Shown: positions 20,857 to 28,848 of the stretch, in pieces
Layout of the letters: each line of letters begins with the position of its first letter
Position numbering within the stretch: position 1 is the first letter of the stretch
Assembly: GCF_016755875.1 (NCBI RefSeq)
Contig: NZ_BNED01000005.1
Span: 2,955,001-3,019,000, forward strand
Source of the DNA: Streptomyces spororaveus
Lineage (GTDB): Bacteria; Actinomycetota; Actinomycetes; Streptomycetales; Streptomycetaceae
Length of the DNA stretch: 64,000 nucleotides
Reading direction: 5' to 3'
Made by a program: the position numbers and the translations under genes
The notes under the pieces: model-generated
Seen by the model: the letters and a program-made list of their open reading frames with translations, nothing else
Database searches by the model: none
What the model was told of the DNA's origin: nothing

Positions 20857-22071
20857 GTGACCGCATCGCGCGTACTCGTCCTCAACTCCGGCTCCTCGTC
20901 GGTCAAGTACCAGCTCCTCGACATGGCGGACCGGTCCCGGCTCGCCGCCGGCCTGGTGGAGCGCATCGGCGAGGAGACCTCCCGGCTGGTGCACGAGCCG
21001 CTCGCGGGTCCGGGCGCGGCCGCCGGACGGCGGGAGCAGCTCGGCCCGATCACGGACCACGGGGCGGCGCTGAAGGCCGTGGCGGCGGAGCTCGCCGCGG
21101 ACGGGATGGGCCTGGACTCGCCCGAACTGGCGGCGGTGGGGCACCGGGTGGTGCACGGCGGGACGCGGTTCACCCGGCCGACCGTGATCGACGACGAGGT
21201 GCTGGCGGAGATCCGGAGCCTGATCCCGCTGGCTCCGCTGCACAACCCGGCGAACGTGACGGGCATCGAGGTGGCGCGCACGCTGCGCGCGGACATCCCG
21301 CAGGTCGCCGTCTTCGACACGGCCTTCCACGCGACGATGCCGGAGTACGTGGCGCGGTACGCGATCGACGCCGCGACGGCCGACGCGTACTCCATCCGGC
21401 GGTACGGCTTCCACGGCACCTCCCACGCCTACGTCTCGCGGGAGACGGCCCGGCTGCTCGGCAGGGCGGTGGAGGACGTGAACGTGATCGTGCTGCACCT
21501 CGGCAACGGCGCCTCCGCCTCGGCCGTGCGGGGCGGGGTGTGCGTGGAGACGTCGATGGGCCTGACCCCGCTGGAGGGGCTGGTCATGGGAACCCGTTCG
21601 GGCGATGTCGATCCGGCGGTCGTCTTCCACCTGGCGCGGGTGGGCGGCTTCTCGGTGGATGAGATCGATTCGCTCCTGAACAAGAAGAGCGGTCTGCTGG
21701 GCATGTGCGGCGACAACGACATGCGCGAGGTGCTGCGGCGGGCGGGCGAGGGCGACGAGGCGGCGAGCCTCGCCTTCGCCGCGTACGTCCACCGGCTGAA
21801 GAAGTACATCGGGGCCTACTCGGCGGTGCTGGGGCGGGTGGACGCGGTGACCTTCACGGCCGGGGTCGGCGAGAACGCCCACCAGGTCCGCGAGGCCGCG
21901 ATCGACGGCCTGGCCGCGCTGGGCCTGGAGCTGGATCCACGGGCCAACGCCGAGCGCTCCGCGGAGCCCCGGCTGGTCTCGGCGGAGCATGCCCGGGTGG
22001 CGGTGGCGGTGGTCCCGACGGATGAGGAACTGGAGATCGCCACCCAGGCGTATGCGCTGGTTACCCACTAG
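20857..22071 (+). CDS. ackA: Acetate kinase
   Basis: The enzyme converts acetyl phosphate and ADP to acetate and ATP, and the reverse during acetate uptake. The 404-residue protein begins at a GTG behind AAGGAAAG. The phosphate- and acetate-binding motifs of the ASKHA fold are intact: LVLNSGSSSVKY at the N terminus, GHRVVHGG, RRYGFHGTSH and VLHLGNGAS. It is the second gene of the pta-ackA operon. A leaderless promoter for pyk lies directly after it, so pyk can be expressed independently. Confidence 0.96.
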   Translation: MTASRVLVLNSGSSSVKYQLLDMADRSRLAAGLVERIGEETSRLVHEPLAGPGAAAGRREQLGPITDHGAALKAVAAELAADGMGLDSPELAAVGHRVVHGGTRFTRPTVIDDEVLAEIRSLIPLAPLHNPANVTGIEVARTLRADIPQVAVFDTAFHATMPEYVARYAIDAATADAYSIRRYGFHGTSHAYVSRETARLLGRAVEDVNVIVLHLGNGASASAVRGGVCVETSMGLTPLEGLVMGTRSGDVDPAVVFHLARVGGFSVDEIDSLLNKKSGLLGMCGDNDMREVLRRAGEGDEAASLAFAAYVHRLKKYIGAYSAVLGRVDAVTFTAGVGENAHQVREAAIDGLAALGLELDPRANAERSAEPRLVSAEHARVAVAVVPTDEELEIATQAYALVTH

Positions 22072-22092
22072 TCACTTGGACTTTCCGCCAGA

Positions 22093-22126
22093 CGGAATAT
22101 TCCGCTACGAAACAAACCGATAGGAT
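22093..22126 (+). promoter_or_regulatory. Leaderless pyk promoter with a CGGAATATTCCG palindrome
   Basis: A -10-like TAGGAT at 22121-22126 stands six bases before the pyk ATG, so the transcript should start at or next to the start codon. A perfect 12-base palindrome at 22093-22104 covers the expected -35 position, which makes it a candidate operator. Confidence 0.55.
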
Positions 22127-22132
22127 CCAGTC

Positions 22133-23563
22133 ATGCGCCGTTCCAAAATTGTCTGCACGCTGGGCCCCGCCGTCGACTCGTATGAGCAGCTGAAAGCGCT
22201 CATCGAGGCAGGTATGAACGTGGCCCGATTCAACTTCAGCCACGGGTCCCAGGCAGAACACCAGGAGCGGTACGACCGCGTCCGGCAGGTCTCCGAAGAC
22301 ACCGGGCGCGCCGTCGGCGTCCTCGCCGACCTCCAGGGCCCGAAGATCCGTCTGGAGACCTTCGCCGAGGGTCCCGTCGAGCTGGTGCGCGGTGACGAGT
22401 TCACCATCACCACCGAGGACGTCCCGGGTGACAAGTCCATCTGCGGCACCACCTACAAGGGCCTCCCCGGCGACGTCGCCAAGGGTGACCAGATCCTGAT
22501 CAACGACGGGAACGTCGAGCTCCGGGTGACCGAGGTCGAGGGCCCCCGGGTCAGGACCATCGTCATCGAGGGCGGTGTCATCTCGGACCACAAGGGCATC
22601 AACCTGCCGGGTGCCGCCGTGAACGTCCCCGCGCTGTCGGAGAAGGACGTCGACGACCTCCGCTTCGCCCTGCGGATGGGCTGCGACATGGTCGCCCTGT
22701 CCTTCGTCCGCGACGCCAACGACGTCAAGGACGTCCACAAGGTGATGGACGAGGAGGGCCGCCGGGTCCCCGTCATCGCCAAGGTGGAGAAGCCGCAGGC
22801 CGTCGAGAACATGGCGGCCGTGGTGGACGCCTTCGACGCGGTCATGGTGGCCCGTGGCGACCTGGCCGTGGAGTACCCGCTCGAAAAGGTCCCGATGGTC
22901 CAGAAGCGGCTCATCGAGATGTGCCGCCGCAACGCCAAGCCGGTGATCGTCGCGACCCAGATGATGGAGTCGATGATCACCAACTCCCGCCCGACGCGCG
23001 CGGAGGCCTCCGACGTCGCCAACGCGATCCTCGACGGCGCGGACGCGGTCATGCTGTCGGCCGAGTCCTCGGTCGGCGCCTACCCGATCGAGACCGTCAA
23101 GACGATGTCGAAGATCGTCACGGCGGCCGAGGAGGAGCTCCTCTCCAAGGGCCTCCAGCCGCTGGTCCAGGGCAAGAAGCCCCGTACCCAGGGCGGCTCC
23201 GTCGCCCGCGCGGCGTGCGAGATCGCGGACTTCCTCGACGCCCAGTCGCTCATCGCCTTCACCCAGTCCGGCGACACCGCCCGCCGTCTGTCGCGCTATC
23301 GCGTGAGCCAGCCGATCCTGGCCTTCACCACGGACGTCAACACCCGCAACCAGCTCACGCTGAGCTGGGGCGTCGACTCCTACATCGTCCCGCACGTGGA
23401 CACCACGGACGCGATGGTCGACCTGGTGGACGGCGAGCTGCTCAAGCTGAACCGCTACAACCAGGGCGACACCATGGTCATCACGGCCGGCTCGCCCCCC
23501 GGCGTCCCGGGCACCACCAACATGGTCCGGGTCCACCACCTGGGCGGCGACACCCGCGCCTGA
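22133..23563 (+). CDS. pyk: Pyruvate kinase
   Basis: The enzyme transfers phosphate from phosphoenolpyruvate to ADP. The 476-residue protein has the family hallmarks: RRSKIVCTLGPA at the start, NFSHG, IAKVEKPQAVEN carrying the active-site lysine, and VMVARGDLAVE for metal binding. The C-terminal domain is the usual regulatory fold. There is no ribosome site; TAGGAT lies six bases upstream, suggesting leaderless translation. It follows pta-ackA, so lower glycolysis and acetate overflow genes are adjacent. A strong terminator follows. Confidence 0.96.
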   Translation: MRRSKIVCTLGPAVDSYEQLKALIEAGMNVARFNFSHGSQAEHQERYDRVRQVSEDTGRAVGVLADLQGPKIRLETFAEGPVELVRGDEFTITTEDVPGDKSICGTTYKGLPGDVAKGDQILINDGNVELRVTEVEGPRVRTIVIEGGVISDHKGINLPGAAVNVPALSEKDVDDLRFALRMGCDMVALSFVRDANDVKDVHKVMDEEGRRVPVIAKVEKPQAVENMAAVVDAFDAVMVARGDLAVEYPLEKVPMVQKRLIEMCRRNAKPVIVATQMMESMITNSRPTRAEASDVANAILDGADAVMLSAESSVGAYPIETVKTMSKIVTAAEEELLSKGLQPLVQGKKPRTQGGSVARAACEIADFLDAQSLIAFTQSGDTARRLSRYRVSQPILAFTTDVNTRNQLTLSWGVDSYIVPHVDTTDAMVDLVDGELLKLNRYNQGDTMVITAGSPPGVPGTTNMVRVHHLGGDTRA

Positions 23564-23580
23564 CACCGCGCACACGCGAA

Positions 23581-23608
23581 AGGCCCGCTCCCTTCCGGGA
23601 GCGGGCCT
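23581..23608. terminator. Perfect 12-bp hairpin after pyk
   Basis: AGGCCCGCTCCC pairs perfectly with GGGAGCGGGCCT around TTCC and is followed by TT. It lies between convergent pyk and the exported-protein gene and is likely bidirectional. Confidence 0.88.
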
Positions 23609-23624
23609 TCCCGCCTTCGGACCG

Positions 23625-25004
23625 CTACTCCGGCGGCCCGATGTAGTTCTTCAGGCCCGGGACCGTCAGGGTCCCGCCGAACTGGCCGGCCTGGACGACC
23701 TTGACGTTCGTGAAGAACGCGAACGGGACGTTCAGCGGCGGCGGGCTGTTCGGGGTGAACTCGATCGGGATCAGACCGAACAGGTTCCCCTTGAGGCTCT
23801 CGGTGTACATCGTCACCGTGCCGCCGCGGATCTTGGACGTGGAGCCCGGACGCGACTTCAGGTGGGCGACGTTCCCCGACTTGCCGACCGTCTGGTACAG
23901 GTCCTTGATGTCCAGCGAGTCCGCGGTGAACTTCAGGACCTTCTTGGTCTTGCCGCCGGCCGTCTTCACCTCGACGATGCCGTGGTAGTCCAGGCCGTAG
24001 AGGGTCAGCAGGGAGCTGTCGAGGTACCAGGGCTCGTCCGGCAGGAGCGGGACGCCCTGCTCCAGCTCGGCGTCGGCCAGCGCCTTGGCGTCGTAGGTCG
24101 GGCACGGGAAGGGCTGCTTCCCGTCCGGGTCCTTCGTCTCCTCGTCCTTGGCCTTGTCCTCGTCCTCGGCCTTGGACTTGTCCTCGTCCTCGGCCTTGGA
24201 CTTGTCCTCGTCCTCGGCCTTGTCCTTGTCCTTGGCTTCGTCCTCGGCCTTGGCGCCGCCCGTCTCGTCCTTGGGGTCCTTCTCGGTCTTCTTGACCTCC
24301 TCGGGCAGCTCCTTGACGTCGACGCCGGCCTTCTTCGCGGCATCGCGGATCGCGTCCGCGGCCGGGTCGGGGGCAGGTGCCGTCGTGGCGGCGCCGGACG
24401 GGGTGGGCGCGGGCGTCGGGGTCGCCTTCGCCGCCGCGTCCTTGAGGGGCCTGCCGAGCTCGTCGACGAGGTTCTTGAGCGCGTCGCCCACGCCCAGCGG
24501 GTCCAGCGGGTTCGTGGACTTCGCCTCGTCCTCGTCCTTGGGCTTGTCCGGGGTCGGCGTGGCGGCCGGGGCCGCCTCGTTCGTCACCGGGGGCTTGGCC
24601 GCCGACGGAGAGGTACTCGGCTTCGCCTTCGCGGCCGTCGGGGCAGAGGCCGACGGAGAGGGCGTCGCACTGGGCGACGTACTCGGCGAAGGCGTCTTCG
24701 ACGGCGTGGGCGAGGGAGACTTCGACTCGGTCTCCGCGGGCTCGTCGGACCGCGTCACACACGGCCCGGGCGCGAAGGGGATCTCCTTGTCGTCGGCCAC
24801 GGCCAGCTTCGGCGCCATGCCCATCCCGACGAACACGGCCGTCGGCATCGCCGCGAGCGCCATCGTCTTGCCGACGGGTATCTGGATCTTGTTCAGCAGC
24901 GACTTCCTGGGCGCCGCGTGGCGCGGCCCCTTCACTACACGGGACTCTGCGCCTGGGGCCACGCCCCGCTGCGTCTCGTCACCCCGCACTGTTCCTCCCG
25001 CCAT
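23625..25004 (-). CDS. Exported low-complexity protein of the DUF6230/DUF6114 operon
   Basis: The protein has 459 residues from the ATG at 25004, which lies inside the 3' end of the DUF6114 gene (26-base overlap, coupled). A basic N terminus leads to one hydrophobic segment at about 45-70, which could be a signal peptide or membrane anchor. A Pro/Ser/Thr/Ala region with PSPS units follows (about 90-165), then an acidic Lys/Glu/Asp region with three eight-residue units KSKAEDED (about 250-285). A folded-looking C-terminal domain from about residue 295 has two Pro-Cys or Gly-Pro-Cys cysteines in the protein and motifs such as DEPWYLDSSLL and GLIPIEFTPNSPP. I do not recognise the C-terminal domain. 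It looks like a wall-spanning stalk carrying a conserved head. Confidence 0.75.
   Translation of the reverse strand: MAGGTVRGDETQRGVAPGAESRVVKGPRHAAPRKSLLNKIQIPVGKTMALAAMPTAVFVGMGMAPKLAVADDKEIPFAPGPCVTRSDEPAETESKSPSPTPSKTPSPSTSPSATPSPSASAPTAAKAKPSTSPSAAKPPVTNEAAPAATPTPDKPKDEDEAKSTNPLDPLGVGDALKNLVDELGRPLKDAAAKATPTPAPTPSGAATTAPAPDPAADAIRDAAKKAGVDVKELPEEVKKTEKDPKDETGGAKAEDEAKDKDKAEDEDKSKAEDEDKSKAEDEDKAKDEETKDPDGKQPFPCPTYDAKALADAELEQGVPLLPDEPWYLDSSLLTLYGLDYHGIVEVKTAGGKTKKVLKFTADSLDIKDLYQTVGKSGNVAHLKSRPGSTSKIRGGTVTMYTESLKGNLFGLIPIEFTPNSPPPLNVPFAFFTNVKVVQAGQFGGTLTVPGLKNYIGPPE
24156..24227 (-). repeat. Three tandem 24-bp units inside the exported protein gene
   Basis: The unit gtcctcgtcctcggccttgg plus acttg-type ending recurs in direct tandem; the first two copies are identical and the third differs near its end. 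Each unit encodes eight residues of the acidic/basic linker (DKSKAEDE in phase). The array stays in frame, so copy-number change would alter linker length without breaking the gene. Confidence 0.85.
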
Positions 25005-25566
25005 CGGCGTGGGCAGTCGTCTCGCTCGCGTGTGCCGTTTCCGTACCGCGGGGACCCGGAACGTCCTGGGTGCCCATGTCCGCCGTCGCGTCCGCCTTGC
25101 TCAGGCCGACCACGCCCGGCTGCGGCTCGACCGCCGGCTGTTCGCCCTCCTCCACCGGCTGCCCCGGCGCCCAGGCCAGGGCGAGCGCGCCGCCGACCAT
25201 GGAGAGGGTGAAGCCGACGAAGAAGCCGCCGAGGTTGGACACCGGGATCGAGACCAGGGCGAGCAGGATCGCGGCCACGCCGGCGAAGACGCGGATGGTC
25301 GCCTGGAACCAGAGCGCCAGCCCCAGCGTGATCAGCAGTACACCGATGATCAGTGCGCCCGCGCCGCCCGTGGTGGCCATCGCGAGGCTGATGTTGCCCA
25401 GCCGGAGGTCCGCGTAAGGGAAATATGCGATCGGGAAGCCGCCGAGGAGCGTGAACAACCCGGCCCAGAAGGGACGGCGTCCGCTCCAGGCATGGAAGTG
25501 GTAGTACACCACGGTGGGCCAGGCGTCGTCTTCTGCGCGAACGTAAACCGGGGCCTGGGGGTTCAT
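24979..25566 (-). CDS. DUF6114 family integral membrane protein
   Basis: The protein has 195 residues from the ATG at 25566, behind AGGGAG. After a cytosolic start containing YYHFHAWSGRRPFW come about four hydrophobic segments: WAGLFTLLGGFPIAYFPYA, then a Gly/Ala/Leu helix, ATIRVFAGVAAILLALVSI and GGFFVGFTLSMVGGALALAW. A polar tail of about 50 residues ends the protein. DUF6114 proteins are known in streptomycetes as membrane partners encoded beside DUF6230 genes, and that is the arrangement here. The function is undescribed. The next gene starts within the last 26 bases of this one. Confidence 0.82.
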   Translation of the reverse strand: MNPQAPVYVRAEDDAWPTVVYYHFHAWSGRRPFWAGLFTLLGGFPIAYFPYADLRLGNISLAMATTGGAGALIIGVLLITLGLALWFQATIRVFAGVAAILLALVSIPVSNLGGFFVGFTLSMVGGALALAWAPGQPVEEGEQPAVEPQPGVVGLSKADATADMGTQDVPGPRGTETAHASETTAHADGGRNSAG

Positions 25567-25673
25567 GGACAACAGCTCCCTGGAAACGGTGGTACGGAGA
25601 ACTCTGTGGAGCCCGGACGGGCGGGGGGCGACGGCTGCCGCCACCCGCCCGTCCGGTCAGACACGGGGACTGA

Positions 25674-26315
25674 TCAGTCCTTGACGTCCTGGTAGCAGGG
25701 CTGGTCGCCACCGAGCAGGCGCAGCTTCAGGTTGGGCAGCTTGAAGGTGCCCGCCGTGGTCGCCCACGCCTTCTGCTTCACGTTCGTCAGAATCGCCTTG
25801 TCGGCGCGCTGGGAGAACGCGTAGGGGCTGGCCACCGTACCGGCCTGCGGCTTGGTCTTGTGGCTCGAGTCGCCCACGGCGACACCGATGTCGAGGTTCT
25901 TGAACTCGGCGTCGGTGTCGAGCTCGGCAACATCCAGGTAGATGTTGTCGGCGACGGCCGGCGTGCCCTTGTGGCCCGTCCGCAGCTGCAGCGTGATGTT
26001 GCCCAGCGGAGTCGGGGTCACCAGCGACTGGCACATGTTGGTGATCTCGGCGTGGCTGAACCCGGAAATGGTGACCGGGTGGTGCGCCGCGTTGCCCTTG
26101 AGGTCGTGACCCTCGGCAATGCCGCCGTACTGGATGAGGTTGTCACCGTCGAGCTTGTCGGCCGAGACCTTGAAGTCCTGGCCGGAGACGCTGAACGACG
26201 CCGCGAGAGCGCCCTGCGCCAGACCCACACCGACCGCGGCCGTGGCCGCGATGCTCGGCACCATGACGAGCGCGAAGCGCTTCCATCTGGTCCCGCCACG
26301 AACCTGAGAACTCAT
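25674..26315 (-). CDS. DUF6230 family exported protein
   Basis: The 213-residue protein begins behind AAGGAGGAACGAA. Basic residues 9-13 precede a hydrophobic segment at about 14-38 (FALVMVPSIAATAAVGVGLAQGALA), a signal peptide or anchor. The mature part is a beta-rich domain with FSVSGQDFKVSADKLDG at its start and cysteines in NMCQSL and QPCYQD that could pair. Members of this family have sometimes been labelled cholesterol esterase, but no hydrolase motif such as GxSxG with His and Asp is visible, so that label is not supported. It is the first gene of an operon with DUF6114 and the low-complexity exported protein. Confidence 0.82.
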   Translation of the reverse strand: MSSQVRGGTRWKRFALVMVPSIAATAAVGVGLAQGALAASFSVSGQDFKVSADKLDGDNLIQYGGIAEGHDLKGNAAHHPVTISGFSHAEITNMCQSLVTPTPLGNITLQLRTGHKGTPAVADNIYLDVAELDTDAEFKNLDIGVAVGDSSHKTKPQAGTVASPYAFSQRADKAILTNVKQKAWATTAGTFKLPNLKLRLLGGDQPCYQDVKD

Positions 26316-26943
26316 TTCGTTCCTCCTTCTCGGACGTACATCTCCGGTCCGGGCCGTGCCCGTCCTGGGATGGGAGAAGTGCTACGTCCTCGGGAAGGAG
26401 CGCAGGCGGCCGGGCCGCGGCTGTGCCACGTCCGATACACCGGCGATCACCCCCGAGCGACAACCACTGGGCCACGCGTTCGCGCAACCTGGAGGACAGG
26501 CCCCACCGGAGTGGTGGAGACCCCCCTGTCCAACGGCCGGCGCCACTGCCGCCGACCGGCTCGGTGGGGACCCTTCACCGCGGCTCCGAGTGAGCGGCTC
26601 TGCGGGAAGGACCGAGCGTCGCCGATCGTGGTCCATTCCAGGCCGGGGCACAAGGGGGTTCGTTACTGGCGGGTAACGGCCAGATAACCTGAGTACGACC
26701 CGTCGCCGTCGGGCAGCAACACAGGGTGTTACCCAGGGCCACGACAGAACGGGCGAATGACGAACACACCGGACAGTTCACGGGGTTCGATTTACTGCGA
26801 GTAACAGCGGCCGCATTTACCAAGTTTTGGCAAAGTGCGGCCGCTGTTTATCTACGTGTCAACAAATCGCCGGTGGCCCGGCGGTGTACGGGGGACGCGC
26901 GGCGACAGGCTCGGAGCGGCCGTGGACCGGGTCCGGAGCCGGC
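26316..26943. other. Intergenic stretch upstream of the DUF6230 operon: promoter region, GTAAC motifs, hairpin
   Basis: No gene is supported in these 628 bases. The left part is the expected promoter and leader of the DUF6230 operon. GTTAC/GTAAC motifs occur at about 26662, 26673, 26728 and 26801, the first two forming an inverted pair with a six-base spacer. A strong nested hairpin occupies 26803-26848. Small open frames here lack ribosome sites and family resemblance. Confidence 0.5.
26803..26848. terminator. Nested 13-bp hairpin, probable terminator of the thioredoxin-TPR gene
   Basis: AACAGCGGCCGCA at 26803-26815 pairs perfectly with TGCGGCCGCTGTT at 26836-26848. The 20-base loop holds a second small dyad CCAA/TTGG. 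It lies about 95 bases past the stop of the minus-strand thioredoxin-TPR gene and about 490 bases before the DUF6230 start, which fits termination between two minus-strand units. Confidence 0.6.
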
Positions 26944-27948
26944 CTAGAAGAGCACCCGCGCGAGCGCCGTACGCGCCGCGGAGACCCGCGGGTCGTCCGC
27001 GCCGATGACCTCGAACAGCTCCAGCAGCCGCAGACGCACGGCGTCCCGGTCGTCACCGAACGTGACGCGAACGGTGTCCACCAGACGTCCGAAGGCGTCC
27101 TCCACGTGACCGCCGACCAGGTCGAGGTCGGCCGCGGCGATCTGCGCCGCCGGGTCGCGCGGATTCTCGGCCGCCGCGGACCGCACCGCCTGCGGGTTCA
27201 TGTGCTGGACGCGGGCGAGGAGCTCGGCCTGGGCCAGGCCCAGCTTGGCCTCGGTGTTGCCCGGGTCGTCCGCGAGTACGTTCTTGTACGCCTGGACCGC
27301 TCCGCCCAGGTCACCGGCGTCGAGCGCGACGACGGCCGCCTCCAGCAGCGCGTCGTACGGGCCGGCCGGGATCTCGTCCGTGGCCGAGGCGGCCGGAGCA
27401 CCGCCCTCGGCGTCCGGGTCCACCTCGATGCCGATGATCCCGAAGCGCTCCTCGGCGACCTGGACGAGCTGGGCGAAGGTCTCGCGGATCTGCTGCTCCG
27501 GGACCACGCCCTGGAACAGCGGCAGCACCTGACCGGCGACCACGGCGAAGACGGCCGGGATGCCCTGGATCTGGAACTGCTGCATGAGCATCTGGTTGGC
27601 GTCGACGTCGATCTTGGCGAGCACGAGGCGACCGTTCGCCTCGGTGATCAGACGCTCCAGGAGCGGGCTGAGCTGCTTGCACGGCTGGCACCACTCCGCC
27701 CAGAAGTCCAGGACGACCGGAACCTCTGCGGAGAGCTGGAGCACATCGCGTTCGAAGCCGGCCTCGTCTACGTCGACGACGAGCGCGGACGGCGGCACCG
27801 CGGCGGCGGACGGACCCGCCCCGCCGGCCTGACCCGCCTGGCGGGCCGCTTCGGCGCGGGCCTGCTCGGCCTTGGCCTTGGCCTCGCCGGCCGCCTTCAC
27901 CGCGGCGAGGTCGACGACGCCGCTCATGGACATGTTTCTGGGCTGCAT
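26944..27948 (-). CDS. Thioredoxin-domain protein with C-terminal TPR-like region (YbbN/CnoX type)
   Basis: The protein has 334 residues from the ATG at 27948, preceded by GGGAGGA seven bases upstream; the longer open frame is not needed. An N-terminal Ala/Lys/Glu helix (15-45) precedes a thioredoxin fold with WCQPC at Cys87 and Cys90, where Gly-Pro is replaced by Gln-Pro. A helical C-terminal region (about 190-334) has TPR-like character (YDALLEAAVVALDAGDLGGAVQAYKNVLADDP). The family works as a redox-active holdase or co-chaperone. No membrane segment is seen. It is divergent from a TetR regulator across a strong palindrome. Confidence 0.85.
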   Translation of the reverse strand: MQPRNMSMSGVVDLAAVKAAGEAKAKAEQARAEAARQAGQAGGAGPSAAAVPPSALVVDVDEAGFERDVLQLSAEVPVVLDFWAEWCQPCKQLSPLLERLITEANGRLVLAKIDVDANQMLMQQFQIQGIPAVFAVVAGQVLPLFQGVVPEQQIRETFAQLVQVAEERFGIIGIEVDPDAEGGAPAASATDEIPAGPYDALLEAAVVALDAGDLGGAVQAYKNVLADDPGNTEAKLGLAQAELLARVQHMNPQAVRSAAAENPRDPAAQIAAADLDLVGGHVEDAFGRLVDTVRVTFGDDRDAVRLRLLELFEVIGADDPRVSAARTALARVLF

Positions 27949-28087
27949 GCGTACATCCTCCCCCGTGTGTGCGCGCCGACGAAAAAGATCGCGTGAATTG
28001 GCCGTGCCGCCGTACCGTCGCGATCGTGATGCCGATCGGCGCCGGGTCCCCACCTGGCGCCTGTAGCTCTTCGCGTGGTTGTCGCTC

Positions 28088-28110
28088 TTACGCTACGAGC
28101 CGTAGCGTAA
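28088..28110. promoter_or_regulatory. Perfect 10+10 inverted repeat, probable TetR operator
   Basis: TTACGCTACG and CGTAGCGTAA flank AGC between divergent genes, 88 bases before the TetR start and 140 before the thioredoxin-TPR start. The length and symmetry suit a dimeric TetR-family repressor, most simply the adjacent one. Confidence 0.75.
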
Positions 28111-28197
28111 CTCCCCCGGCGGCTCACCGCGCCCCTCGCGGACCCGTGATCTGAACCACAGCGGCCGGTTCGGCTACCGGCGGGTATGGTCTCGGCC

Positions 28198-28818
28198 ATG
28201 CGCAACCCCAGCCCCGGCCGCACCGGTCGTCCCCGCAGTGCCGCCGCGGACGCCGCGATCCTCGCCGCGACCCGGGACGCGCTGGTCGAGCTGGGCTGGT
28301 CGAAGCTGACGATGGGCGACGTGTCCGCCCGCGCGGGGGTCGCCAAGACCACCCTCTACCGGCGCTGGGCGGGCAAGAACGAGCTGGTCGTGGACGCGGT
28401 CGCGGAGCTCTTCGACGCGCTGGAACTCCCGGACCGGGGCTCCCTCGAAGCGGACATCGAGAACGTGGTGCTGCAGTTCGCGGAGCTGCTGCGGCGCCCG
28501 GAGGCCCGTACCGCCCTGATGGCGGTCGTCGCCGAGTCCACCCGGGACGAGGCCCTGCGTGACCGGATCCGGTCGGCGATCGTGGACCGGCAGAAACGTC
28601 TCGTCGTACTGGGTCGCGAACGGGCCCAGGCCCGCGGCGAACTCCCTTACGAGGAGGACGAGTCCCTCGCGGGCCGCACCACGGACCTGATCTTCGACGT
28701 GATCGCGGGCACGGTGGTGCACCGCGCCCTGGTGAGCTCCGAACCGGTGGACGAGCTCTGGGTGGCCACCTTCACGGCCCTCCTGATGCACGGCCTGCGC
28801 GGCCCGGCCGCCGCCTGA
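28198..28818 (+). CDS. TetR-family transcriptional regulator
   Basis: The 206-residue protein has the TetR N-terminal helix-turn-helix (LVELGWSKLTMGDVSARAGVAKTTLYRRW, split here at about residues 30-58). Its C-terminal ligand domain, with RSAIVDRQKRLVVLGRERAQARGEL, resembles the common actinobacterial TetR_C type. The ATG at 28198 is preferred to the one at 28186 because TATGGT lies seven bases before it, giving a leaderless arrangement. A perfect palindrome in the upstream gap suggests autoregulation and possible control of the divergent thioredoxin gene. The ligand is unknown. Confidence 0.87.
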   Translation: MRNPSPGRTGRPRSAAADAAILAATRDALVELGWSKLTMGDVSARAGVAKTTLYRRWAGKNELVVDAVAELFDALELPDRGSLEADIENVVLQFAELLRRPEARTALMAVVAESTRDEALRDRIRSAIVDRQKRLVVLGRERAQARGELPYEEDESLAGRTTDLIFDVIAGTVVHRALVSSEPVDELWVATFTALLMHGLRGPAAA

Positions 28819-28848
28819 TCCCGCCCGGCCGCCCGCTGCCGCGCGCCG

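Noticed and set aside
24156..24227. Short tandem repeats considered as a CRISPR array
   Set aside because: There are no spacers between units, the repeats are coding and in frame, and no cas gene is present.
25674..26315. Cholesterol esterase as a name for the DUF6230 protein
   Set aside because: No serine hydrolase nucleophile elbow or catalytic triad is visible; the name is not supported by the sequence.
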